Assembly (NCBI GenBank): GCA_023432725.1
Contig: JAEYUH010000030.1
Location: forward strand, 1-5,905
Source: Actinomycetes bacterium
GTDB lineage: Bacteria; Actinomycetota; Actinomycetes; Propionibacteriales; Propionibacteriaceae
Direction: 5' to 3'
Length of the DNA stretch: 5,905 nucleotides
Made by a program: the position numbers and the translations under genes. The first letter of the stretch is position 1. Each line of letters begins with the position of its first letter. Below are positions 1 through 4,750 of this stretch, in pieces. The notes below the pieces were generated by a model that did not search any database, was not told where the DNA came from, and saw nothing but the letters and a program-made list of their open reading frames with translations.

Positions 1-118
1 GTTGGTGATGGGCGCCGCCTTCGTCCTGACGGTCGTGACAGGGCTGCAGTACGTGGTCGCCGCCTGGCGCCTGCGGGCCGCGGCGCTGGCCGCCAGGCAC
101 GGCGAACCGCATGCCTGA
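1..118 (+). CDS. pgsA: CDP-diacylglycerol--glycerol-3-phosphate 3-phosphatidyltransferase, C-terminal end (partial)
   Basis: This is an open frame entering from the left edge (codons start at position 2) and ending at TGA 116-118. The visible 38 residues start with a hydrophobic stretch containing VLTVVTGLQYVVAAWRLR, followed by a short Ala/Arg-rich hydrophilic tail. The pattern matches the last transmembrane helix and cytoplasmic tail of PgsA-type CDP-alcohol phosphatidyltransferases, which form phosphatidylglycerophosphate in the membrane. The catalytic CDP-alcohol motif lies upstream and is not visible, so the call rests on the tail's resemblance and on the common actinobacterial order pgsA-cinA-clgR-recA. 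Its last 8 bases overlap the start of the next gene, which suggests translational coupling. Another integral membrane protein with a similar end cannot be excluded. Confidence 0.72.
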   Translation, partial: LVMGAAFVLTVVTGLQYVVAAWRLRAAALAARHGEPHA

Positions 119-605
119 CGCCGCTGCAGCCGAGCTCCTCGACAGGCTGCGGCGCGACGGTCTCAGCCTTGCCACTGCCGAGTCACTGACCGGCGGTCTG
201 CTCGGCACCGTGCTGACTGATGTCCCCGGTGCGTCCGCCGTCTACCGCGGCGGCGTCATCGCGTATGCCACCGACCTCAAGGCCCGCGTCCTCGGGGTTC
301 CCGCGGAGGTGCTGGACGTCGACGGCGCGGTGTCCGAGCGCACAGCGCTCGCGATGGCGACCGGCGTCAGGGCCCTGACCGGGGCCGACTGGGCGCTGGC
401 CACCACAGGGGTGGCCGGTCCCGACCGGCAGGAGGGCCACCCACCAGGGACCGTGTGGCTGGCGGTCGCGGGCCCCGACGGCGCCAGCGCCCGGCGCCAC
501 GGCTTCGCCGGTGACAGGACCACCATCCGCCGGGCCGCGGTCCGGGCTGCGCTGGCCCTGCTGGCAGAACGCCTCGACGGCACCCCTGCGGGCGTTGCGG
601 GCTAG
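111..605 (+). CDS. cinA: Stand-alone CinA C-terminal domain protein, nicotinamide-nucleotide amidohydrolase (PncC type)
   Basis: The 164-aa protein consists only of the CinA C-terminal (PncC) domain, which deamidates nicotinamide mononucleotide to nicotinate mononucleotide in pyridine nucleotide salvage. Visible motifs are ATAESLTGG at residues 21-29, with S25 the likely nucleophile, YATDLK at 52-57, with Y52 and K57 spaced as in the family's proposed Ser-Tyr-Lys set, GAVSE at 72-76, TGVAGPD at 99-105, GTV at 113-115 and FAGDR at 132-136. The N-terminal MoaB-like domain of full-length CinA (about 400 aa) is absent, as in E. coli PncC (about 165 aa). ATG 111 is the only sensible start and lies inside the end of pgsA, so translation is probably coupled. 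The neighbourhood (clgR, recA) recalls the cinA-recA linkage of other bacteria, but here two small genes intervene. The enzymatic call is from family knowledge. Confidence 0.9.
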   Translation: MPDAAAAELLDRLRRDGLSLATAESLTGGLLGTVLTDVPGASAVYRGGVIAYATDLKARVLGVPAEVLDVDGAVSERTALAMATGVRALTGADWALATTGVAGPDRQEGHPPGTVWLAVAGPDGASARRHGFAGDRTTIRRAAVRAALALLAERLDGTPAGVAG

Positions 606-624
606 GAACAAACCCGGCACGGCG

Positions 625-637
625 TGGTGTTGTACCA
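625..637. promoter_or_regulatory. Short inverted repeat upstream of clgR, possible regulator site
   Basis: TGGT (625-628) and ACCA (634-637) are inverted around a 5-nt centre, about 29 bp upstream of the clgR -10 element. ClgR activates its own gene in studied actinobacteria, so an operator is expected in this gap. However, the published Streptomyces-type site (GTTCGC, 5 nt, GCG) is not present. A 4-bp arm can arise by chance, so this is only a pointer. Confidence 0.2.
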
Positions 638-665
638 GCGTCCGAGTCCCCTCCCGATCGACAGG

Positions 666-671
666 TAGAGT
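666..671 (+). promoter_or_regulatory. -10 element of the clgR promoter (leaderless type)
   Basis: TAGAGT fits the actinobacterial TANNNT -10 pattern. It ends 6 nt before the clgR ATG at 678, so transcription should begin at or next to the A of the start codon and give a leaderless mRNA. The -35 region (around 643-648, CGAGTC) is a poor match to TTGACA, as expected for an activator-dependent promoter such as one used by ClgR itself. A weak AGG at 663-665 is the only Shine-Dalgarno-like sequence. Confidence 0.55.
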
Positions 672-677
672 GCACCC

Positions 678-983
678 ATGGTGACGACGCTCCCGGAACG
701 GCCGGTGCTGATGCGCGAGGCGCTGGGCGAAGCGCTGCGCGAACTCCGGACCTCCGAGAAGCTCACCCTGCGTGAGGTGTCTGCCCAGGCGAGGGTGAGT
801 CTTGGTTACCTCTCCGAGATCGAACGGGGCCAGAAGGAGGCGTCCAGCGAGTTGCTGAACGCGATCTGCGGGGCGCTGGGCGTCCCGCTGCCCACCCTGC
901 TGCGGCTGGTCAGCGACCAGATGGACGCCCGCAGGGCGGTCACCCAGCTGCCGGTCCGGAGCGAGACCGTCGCGGCCGCCTGA
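678..983 (+). CDS. clgR: Transcriptional activator ClgR (XRE-family Clp gene regulator)
   Basis: The 101-aa cytoplasmic DNA-binding protein has one Xre/Cro-type helix-turn-helix domain at about residues 15-77. It carries the highly conserved ClgR stretch [20 protein letters not shown] (30-49), followed by [11 protein letters not shown] (50-60). ClgR is known in Streptomyces, Corynebacterium and Mycobacterium to activate clpP1P2, clpC and other proteolysis and stress genes. The N-terminal extension and the tail after residue 80 are less conserved. The protein ends in VAAA. In Streptomyces the terminal alanines of ClgR are reported to matter for its turnover by ClpP, so this protein may also be a Clp substrate. 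ATG 678 was chosen because a -10 element lies immediately before it; an internal Met at residue 12 is less likely. It is followed 7 nt later by the DUF3046 gene. Confidence 0.93.
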   Translation: MVTTLPERPVLMREALGEALRELRTSEKLTLREVSAQARVSLGYLSEIERGQKEASSELLNAICGALGVPLPTLLRLVSDQMDARRAVTQLPVRSETVAAA

Positions 984-990
984 GCCGGCG

Positions 991-1185
991 ATGCGAGAGA
1001 CCGAGTTGTGGGCGCGGCTGCGCGCCGTCCTCGGACCCGGCTACACCGCCACCTGGGCGGACTCGGTGGTGCACGCCGAGCTGGGGGACAAGACAGTGGT
1101 CCAGGCGCTGGCAACCGGTGTGCCGGTGAAGCGGATCTGGGCCGCCGCGAGCGCGGTTCTGGAGGTTCCCGAGCACCTGCGCTGA
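991..1185 (+). CDS. DUF3046 family small protein, function unknown
   Basis: The 64-aa soluble protein matches the actinobacterial DUF3046 family in length and pattern. It has an N-terminal MRETELWARL, the central W-A-D-S-x-V-x-A-E-L-G-D-K-T-V block (residues 23-37), ALATGVPVKRIWAA (39-52) and a C-terminal VPEHLR. No signal peptide, transmembrane segment or metal-binding cysteines are visible. The gene starts 7 nt after the clgR stop without a clear Shine-Dalgarno, so it is probably co-transcribed with clgR and translated by reinitiation or coupling. The family is typically found between clgR and recA, which suggests a link to stress response or DNA repair, but its function is not established. 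An overlapping frame at 1008-1226 is GC-rich shadow. Confidence 0.88.
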   Translation: MRETELWARLRAVLGPGYTATWADSVVHAELGDKTVVQALATGVPVKRIWAAASAVLEVPEHLR

Positions 1186-1200
1186 GCAGCCGCGTGTCGC

Positions 1201-1229
1201 TCGATTTCGAACAGATGTTCGCCTAATCT
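1201..1229 (+). promoter_or_regulatory. LexA-controlled (SOS) promoter of recA, distal promoter
   Basis: A possible -35 TCGATT (1201-1206) is separated by exactly 17 bp from a good -10 TAATCT (1224-1229). The predicted start is near 1236, leaving a 5' leader of about 108 nt before recA. The spacer between the two elements is almost entirely the LexA box described separately, so LexA binding would block RNA polymerase directly. The -35 is weak (three of six matches to TTGACA). The promoter assignment is inferred from spacing. Confidence 0.65.
1207..1222. promoter_or_regulatory. LexA binding site (SOS box)
   Basis: TCGAACAGATGTTCGC has the CGAAC-N4-GTTCG core of the SOS box shared by Gram-positive bacteria and actinobacteria. 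Its palindrome is broken only at the outermost base. It lies 122 bp upstream of the recA start, between the -35 and -10 of the distal promoter. It predicts LexA repression and induction by RecA-stimulated LexA cleavage after DNA damage. LexA itself is not in this window. Confidence 0.92.
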
Positions 1230-1266
1230 GTGGACGACGTCGAGGCTGCCGAGCCGTCGTCCACAG
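1228..1266 (+). terminator. Perfect 12-bp inverted repeat, terminator-like hairpin after DUF3046
   Basis: CTGTGGACGACG (1228-1239) and CGTCGTCCACAG (1255-1266) are exact reverse complements around a 15-nt loop. The stem is strong and sits 42 nt after the DUF3046 stop, where the clgR transcript should end. No U-tract follows, as is common for actinobacterial terminators. The left arm overlaps the -10 of the LexA-controlled promoter. RNA started near 1236 would carry only 4 bp of the left arm, so the full hairpin forms only in read-through RNA from clgR-DUF3046. The outer nine bases of each arm (TGTGGACGA / TCGTCCACA) also resemble actinobacterial DnaA boxes, so a DNA-binding role is an alternative. 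The repeat is certain; its role is inferred. Confidence 0.5.
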
Positions 1267-1288
1267 GTTCCGAGACCCGACTGACCGA

Positions 1289-1311
1289 TTGTCAGTCCCG
1301 GTTCCTAGGGT
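1289..1311 (+). promoter_or_regulatory. PafBC-type (RecA-NDp) DNA-damage promoter, proximal promoter of recA
   Basis: TTGTCAGTC (1289-1297), followed by 8 nt and TAGGGT (1306-1311), matches the mycobacterial RecA-NDp motif (TTGTCRGTG-N8-TANNNT) except for the last G of the upstream block. In mycobacteria this motif marks promoters activated by PafBC in the LexA-independent DNA-damage response. Transcription should start near 1318-1319 and give a leader of about 25 nt that still contains the Shine-Dalgarno. pafBC is not in this window. Confidence 0.82.
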
Positions 1312-1326
1312 GAGGGGTATCGGTTC

Positions 1327-1335
1327 GAGGAAGGG
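1327..1335 (+). promoter_or_regulatory. Ribosome binding site of recA, deciding the start codon
   Basis: GAGGAAGGG ends 8 nt before ATG 1344 and only 5 nt before the in-frame TTG at 1341. The spacing and the stronger codon favour ATG 1344. That start also puts the Walker A lysine at residue 72 and the catalytic glutamate at residue 96, the numbering of E. coli RecA. Confidence 0.75.
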
Positions 1336-1343
1336 ACAGGTTG

Positions 1344-2387
1344 ATGGCGGTTGCAGATCGCGCCAAGGCACTTGAGGCGGCGCTCGCCCAGATCGAGAAG
1401 CAGCACGGCCGCGGCTCCATCATGCGGCTCGGTGAAGAGACCAGGCAGCCCATCGAGGTGATCCCCACCGGGTCGATCGCGCTCGATGTCGCGCTCGGGA
1501 TCGGCGGCCTGCCGCGCGGTCGGGTGGTCGAGATCTACGGCCCCGAGTCCAGCGGCAAGACGACGGTCGCGCTGCACGTGATCGCCAACGCCCAAGCGGC
1601 GGGCGGGATCTGCGCCTTCATCGACGCCGAGCACGCGCTCGACCCCGACTACGCCGCCAAGCTCGGGGTGAACACCGACGAGCTGCTGGTGAGCCAGCCG
1701 GACAATGGCGAGCAGGCCCTCGAGATCGCCGACACCCTCGTCCGCTCCGGCGCCCTCGCCCTGGTCGTGATCGACTCGGTGGCCGCGCTGACCCCGCGCG
1801 CCGAGATCGAAGGCGAGATGGGTGACAGCCACGTCGGCCTGCAGGCCCGGTTGATGAGCCAGGCGCTGCGCAAGATGACCGGCGCGCTGTCCGGGGCCGG
1901 CACCACCGCCATCTTCATCAACCAGCTGCGCGAGAAGATCGGCGTGATGTTCGGCTCGCCGGAGACGACCACCGGTGGCAGGGCGCTGAAGTTCTACTCC
2001 TCGGTGCGGCTCGACGTCCGCCGGATCGAGACCCTCAAGGACGGCGCCGAGATGGTCGGCAACCGCACCCGGGTCAAGGTCGTCAAGAACAAGGTCGCGC
2101 CGCCCTTCAAGCAGGCGGAGTTCGACATCATCTACGGCCAGGGCATCAGCCGCGAGGGCGGCCTGATCGACCTCGGCGTGGAGTGCGGCATCATCCGCAA
2201 GGCCGGAGCCTGGTTCACCTACGAAGGCGAACAGCTCGGGCAGGGCAAGGAGAACGCCCGCAACTACCTCAAGTCCAACCCTGACATCGCCGACGAGCTG
2301 CAGCGACGCATCCTCACCCACCTCGGCGTCGGGGTGGAAAAGGTGCCCGAGGGCATCGACCCGGTGACCGGCGAGGTCTCCTTCTGA
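1344..2387 (+). CDS. recA: Recombinase RecA
   Basis: The 347-aa DNA-dependent ATPase forms filaments on single-stranded DNA, drives homologous strand exchange and stimulates LexA self-cleavage. From ATG 1344, the N-terminal polymerisation helix is at about 3-30. Walker A GPESSGKT is at 66-73, [10 protein letters not shown] at 92-101 with catalytic E96, Y103 stacks on the nucleotide, and Walker B LVVIDS is at 140-145 with D144. The L1 loop region [10 protein letters not shown] is at 156-165, and the L2 loop [20 protein letters not shown] at 193-212 includes Q194 and F203. Length and domain order are normal. No intein interrupts it, unlike M. tuberculosis RecA, and the C-terminus (PVTGEVSF) lacks the long acidic tail of the E. 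coli protein. It is under LexA and PafBC-type promoters and is followed by recX after 2 nt. Confidence 0.99.
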   Translation: MAVADRAKALEAALAQIEKQHGRGSIMRLGEETRQPIEVIPTGSIALDVALGIGGLPRGRVVEIYGPESSGKTTVALHVIANAQAAGGICAFIDAEHALDPDYAAKLGVNTDELLVSQPDNGEQALEIADTLVRSGALALVVIDSVAALTPRAEIEGEMGDSHVGLQARLMSQALRKMTGALSGAGTTAIFINQLREKIGVMFGSPETTTGGRALKFYSSVRLDVRRIETLKDGAEMVGNRTRVKVVKNKVAPPFKQAEFDIIYGQGISREGGLIDLGVECGIIRKAGAWFTYEGEQLGQGKENARNYLKSNPDIADELQRRILTHLGVGVEKVPEGIDPVTGEVSF

Positions 2388-2389
2388 CG

Positions 2390-2893
2390 GTGTCCGACCA
2401 GACCGACGCCGACCCGGTAGCTGTCGCGCGCGAGATCGCGCTGCGGCAGCTGACCGTGCGGCAGCGGACGCGCGCTGAACTGCAGGCAGCCCTGGCCCGC
2501 AAGAACGTGCCGGCCGAGGCCGCCCGCGAGGTGTTGGACAGGTTCACTGAGGTCGGCCTGCTCGACGACGCCGCCTTCGCCAGAGACTGGGTGGCCGCCG
2601 GTGGCCGGCGGCTGCGAGGCAGGCGGGTGCTCGCCCAGGAGCTCGCCCACAAGGGCGTATCCGCCGAGCTGATCGACGAGGCACTCGCCGCCGGCGACCC
2701 GTCCGACGACCTCGAGGTCGCCCGCGAGCTGGCCCGGCGCAAGCTGCGCGGCATGGCGGGCCTGGAACGCCAGGTCCGCTACCGGCGGCTGACCGGCTCG
2801 CTGGCCCGCCGTGGCTTCGCCAGCTCCGTCATCGCGCGGGTGGTGCGCGAGGTGCTCGACGAGGCCGACCTTCCTGAGCCCGAGGTCGAGTGA
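2390..2893 (+). CDS. recX: Regulatory protein RecX
   Basis: The 167-aa helical modulator binds RecA filaments and inhibits or caps their extension. It shows the RecX pattern of tandem three-helix repeats at about residues 12-51, 57-97 and 105-160. The family hallmarks are LTVRQRTRAELQAAL (21-35), GLLDDAAFARDWV (56-68) and RRLTGSLARRGF near the end. GTG 2390 is the only start that keeps the first repeat complete and lies 2 nt after the recA stop. The only Shine-Dalgarno-like bases, GAGGT at 2373-2377, lie inside recA, so translation is probably coupled to recA. Low RecX relative to RecA is expected from this arrangement. There is no separate promoter. Length is typical for actinobacteria. Confidence 0.95.
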   Translation: MSDQTDADPVAVAREIALRQLTVRQRTRAELQAALARKNVPAEAAREVLDRFTEVGLLDDAAFARDWVAAGGRRLRGRRVLAQELAHKGVSAELIDEALAAGDPSDDLEVARELARRKLRGMAGLERQVRYRRLTGSLARRGFASSVIARVVREVLDEADLPEPEVE

Positions 2894-2907
2894 GCCGTCG
2901 GGCTCGC

Positions 2908-2937
2908 TTGCGGAATCTCGCGGCGCGGGCCTAGCCT
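2908..2937 (+). promoter_or_regulatory. Putative promoter of rny
   Basis: TTGCGG (2908-2913) and TAGCCT (2932-2937) form a plausible -35/-10 pair with an 18-bp spacer, 15 nt after the recX stop. Transcription would start near 2943-2944, leaving an unusually long 5' leader of about 158 nt before rny. Only TTG of the -35 matches consensus, so this is a moderate call. Read-through from recA-recX is also possible. Confidence 0.42.
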
Positions 2938-3004
2938 GCCAACAGGTGCGCCGAGGGCCCACCACCGAGAGAGCAAGCTGATCGGGGACTGAAACCCCAC
3001 TGTC

Positions 3005-3033
3005 AGGCGTTCCGGGGGATATCCGGGACGCCT
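3005..3033 (+). terminator. Strong hairpin in the recX-rny gap, candidate terminator or attenuator
   Basis: Positions 3005-3016 pair with 3022-3033 in a continuous 12-bp stem including two G-U pairs, with a 5-nt loop GGATA. Outer arms are AGGCGT and ACGCCT. A short T run (TTTT, 3051-3054) lies 17 nt further on, after the start of another small hairpin, so it is not a classic U-tract directly after the stem. It may end recA-recX transcription, attenuate rny, or protect the rny mRNA 5' region. Confidence 0.4.
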
Positions 3034-3090
3034 AGGCGGCGCTGGACAGCTTTTCGCCTCGGTGACCCCGCGGAGTGCCCACCCCGCCCC

Positions 3091-3096
3091 AGGAGG
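3091..3096 (+). promoter_or_regulatory. Strong Shine-Dalgarno of rny
   Basis: AGGAGG is a perfect core match and lies 5 nt before ATG 3102. It fixes the rny start at 3102 rather than the in-frame GTG at 3075, which would add nine residues that include the Shine-Dalgarno itself, or the ATG codons at 3108 and 3111. Confidence 0.85.
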
Positions 3097-3101
3097 ACGC
3101 C

Positions 3102-4694
3102 ATGGACATGATGCAGGTTCTGGTGATCGCCACGGTCGCGCTCGGTGTGGCGATCCTCCTTCTGGCGATCGGTCTGCTGGTCGCCCTGCGCTTCCAGCGT
3201 CGCAGCGTCCACCAGGAGGCCCGCAGGGCTGTGGAGGAGGAGCGACGCCGCAGCGCCCTCCAGCTGCCCAACCTTCCCGACCTTCGTCCCAAGGCTGGCC
3301 GCAAGCCGCGCGCCGAGCAGCAGGCCAGGCAGGCCAAGGGCCAGCAGCGTCGGCCCGCCCCTACCCAGCCGTCGCAGGACCAGGCCGCGGTCGATGCCGG
3401 CCTTCGTGCCCGCGAGGCCGAACTCGCCGAGCGCGAGGCGGCGCTGGCGCGCCAGTCAGCCCAGCTGGCGTCCGGCCGCGACGAGGTCGAGCAGGCCCGT
3501 GCCTCCCTCGACAGGGAGCGCGCCGACCTCGAACAGGCCAAGGCCGACCACCTGCAGCGGCTCGCCCGGCTGGCGGACACCACGCCCGCTGCCGCCCGCG
3601 CCGAGTTCCTCGCCCAGATCGAGCGCGAAGAGCGGCTGAAGGCCGCCCAGCTGGCCCGTGACCTGGAGACCGAGGCGCTGCGGGCCGGGGAGGCACGCGC
3701 CCGCAAGGTGATCGTGGGGGCCATCCAGCGCCTCGCCGCCGAGCAGACCACCGAGTCGGTGGTCGCCACGGTGCCCCTGCCCAGCGACGAGATGAAGGGA
3801 CGGATCATCGGCAGGGAAGGCCGCAACATCAGAGCCTTCGAGCAGGTCACCGGGGTCAACGTGATGATCGACGACACTCCTGAGAGCGTGCTGTTGTCGT
3901 GCTTCGACCCGGTGCGCCGCGAGACCGCGCGGCTGACCCTCACCGAGCTCGTCGCCGACGGACGGATCCACCCCGCCCGGATCGAGGAGGTGCACGAGCG
4001 CAGCCAGCGCCGGATCGAGGAACTGTGCCTGCGGGCCGCCGAGGACGCCCTGCTCGAGATGGGTATCACCGACCTCGACCCCGGGCTGATGCCCTACCTC
4101 GGGGCGCTGAAGTACCGCACGTCCTACGGCCAGAACGTGCTGGCCCACCTCGTCGAGAGCGGCCATATCGCGGCGCTGATCGCGGCCGAACTCGGTCTCG
4201 ACGTCCAGACCTGCCGGCGTGCCGCCTTCCTGCACGACATCGGAAAGGCGATGACCCACGAGGCGGAGGGGTCCCACGCCAGCGTGGGGGCCGACCTGGC
4301 CCGAAGGCACGGCGAGCACCCCGACATCGTCCACGCGATCGCCGCCCACCACAACGAGATCGAGCCCGCCACGGTGGAGGCGGTTCTCGTCCAGGCCGCG
4401 GACGCGATCAGCGGCAGCCGGCCGGGGGCGCGCCGGGAGAGCCTCGAGATCTACGTCAAGCGCCTGCAGCGCCTGGAGGAGATCGCCCGCAGCCACCAGG
4501 GCGTCGACAAGGTGTTCGCCATGCAGGCGGGGCGCGAGGTGCGCGTGATGGTCGCCCCCGACCAGGTCAGCGACGCCGAGTCGCAGGCGATCGCGCGCGA
4601 GATCGCCAAGGAGGTCGAGGGCGAGCTCACCTACCCGGGCAGCATCAAGGTCACCGTGGTGCGGGAGTCACGCGCCGTGGCGCTCGCCCGCTGA
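3102..4694 (+). CDS. rny: Ribonuclease Y (membrane-anchored endoribonuclease, KH and HD domains)
   Basis: The 530-aa protein has the complete RNase Y architecture. One transmembrane helix at about residues 5-29 is followed by basic residues (RFQRRS). A hydrophilic linker at about 55-94 is rich in Lys, Arg, Gln and Pro. A long Glu/Ala/Arg-rich coiled coil spans about 95-215. A KH RNA-binding domain at about 220-285 has the GxxG loop GREG at 237-240 inside [18 protein letters not shown]. The HD domain runs from about 345 to 440, with H349, H378-D379 ([12 protein letters not shown]), H416-H417 and D434 as likely metal ligands. A conserved C-terminal domain ends in [14 protein letters not shown]. 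RNase Y starts decay and maturation of 5'-monophosphorylated mRNAs at the inner membrane face in Firmicutes. Length equals the usual 500-530 aa. It has its own leader and a strong Shine-Dalgarno. Its presence, rather than total reliance on RNase E/J, is notable for an actinobacterium. Confidence 0.96.
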   Translation: MDMMQVLVIATVALGVAILLLAIGLLVALRFQRRSVHQEARRAVEEERRRSALQLPNLPDLRPKAGRKPRAEQQARQAKGQQRRPAPTQPSQDQAAVDAGLRAREAELAEREAALARQSAQLASGRDEVEQARASLDRERADLEQAKADHLQRLARLADTTPAAARAEFLAQIEREERLKAAQLARDLETEALRAGEARARKVIVGAIQRLAAEQTTESVVATVPLPSDEMKGRIIGREGRNIRAFEQVTGVNVMIDDTPESVLLSCFDPVRRETARLTLTELVADGRIHPARIEEVHERSQRRIEELCLRAAEDALLEMGITDLDPGLMPYLGALKYRTSYGQNVLAHLVESGHIAALIAAELGLDVQTCRRAAFLHDIGKAMTHEAEGSHASVGADLARRHGEHPDIVHAIAAHHNEIEPATVEAVLVQAADAISGSRPGARRESLEIYVKRLQRLEEIARSHQGVDKVFAMQAGREVRVMVAPDQVSDAESQAIAREIAKEVEGELTYPGSIKVTVVRESRAVALAR

Positions 4695-4714
4695 CCGGTG
4701 GCACGCTGCCGAGT

Positions 4715-4743
4715 GTGACCGGTCGGGGCTCGGAAGGTAGGGT
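4715..4743 (+). promoter_or_regulatory. Promoter of miaB, leaderless type
   Basis: GTGACC (4715-4720; four of six matches to TTGACA) and TAGGGT (4738-4743, TANNNT) are separated by 17 bp. The -10 ends 7 nt before ATG 4751, so the transcript should start at or within one base of the start codon. GGAAGG at 4732-4737 resembles a Shine-Dalgarno but is 13 nt from the ATG, too far for an optimal site, which supports the leaderless reading. miaB therefore seems to be transcribed separately from rny despite the 56-nt gap. Confidence 0.6.
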
Positions 4744-4750
4744 CGCCCCC

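Larger units (their letters stand above)
2944..3101 (+). promoter_or_regulatory. Structured 5' leader of rny (candidate cis-regulatory RNA)
   Basis: This gap has no gene but can form four consecutive hairpins. The first pairs GGTG (2945-2948) with CACC (2960-2963), enclosing GCC-GAG-GGC (2950-2958). The second pairs CTGA (2978-2981) and GGGG (2984-2987) with CCCC (2995-2998) and TCAG (3003-3006), with loop ACTGAAA. The third is the 12-bp stem at 3005-3033, and the fourth pairs AGGCG (3034-3038) with CGCCT (3055-3059). CCCC 2995-2998 could instead pair with the G run at 3014-3018. CCTC 3057-3060 could pair with GAGG 3093-3096 in the Shine-Dalgarno, so alternative folds exist. I recognise no known riboswitch, tRNA or T-box signature. 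GC-rich DNA folds easily, so function is inference. Confidence 0.35.

Noticed and set aside
1217..1233. GTTCGC next to the recA -10 as half of a ClgR operator
   Set aside because: The second half GCG at the required spacing is absent, and the bases are explained by the right half of the LexA box.
1341..1343. TTG as the recA start codon
   Set aside because: It is only 5 nt from the Shine-Dalgarno and immediately precedes ATG 1344, which has better spacing and gives the standard RecA numbering.
1305..2321. 338-aa minus-strand frame opposite recA
   Set aside because: It mirrors recA codons and would span the recA promoter and Shine-Dalgarno. There is no family resemblance.
1344..2387. Intein in RecA, as in M. 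tuberculosis
   Set aside because: The Walker A, Walker B and L2 segments are continuous and the protein has the normal length of 347 residues.
3075..3101. GTG 3075 as the rny start
   Set aside because: The perfect AGGAGG lies between it and ATG 3102, and the extra nine residues precede the transmembrane helix with no conservation expected.
3032..4496. Long minus-strand frames (345 and 346 aa) opposite rny
   Set aside because: They have Ser/Arg-rich or Gly/Asp/Val-rich low-complexity translations, no domain signature, and lie opposite an intact RNase Y gene.
4692..4723. Direct repeat TGACCGGT (4692-4699 and 4716-4723)
   Set aside because: It is only 8 bp long; one copy spans the rny stop codon and the other overlaps the promoter -35. 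ACCGGT is a common GC-rich palindrome, so chance is sufficient.
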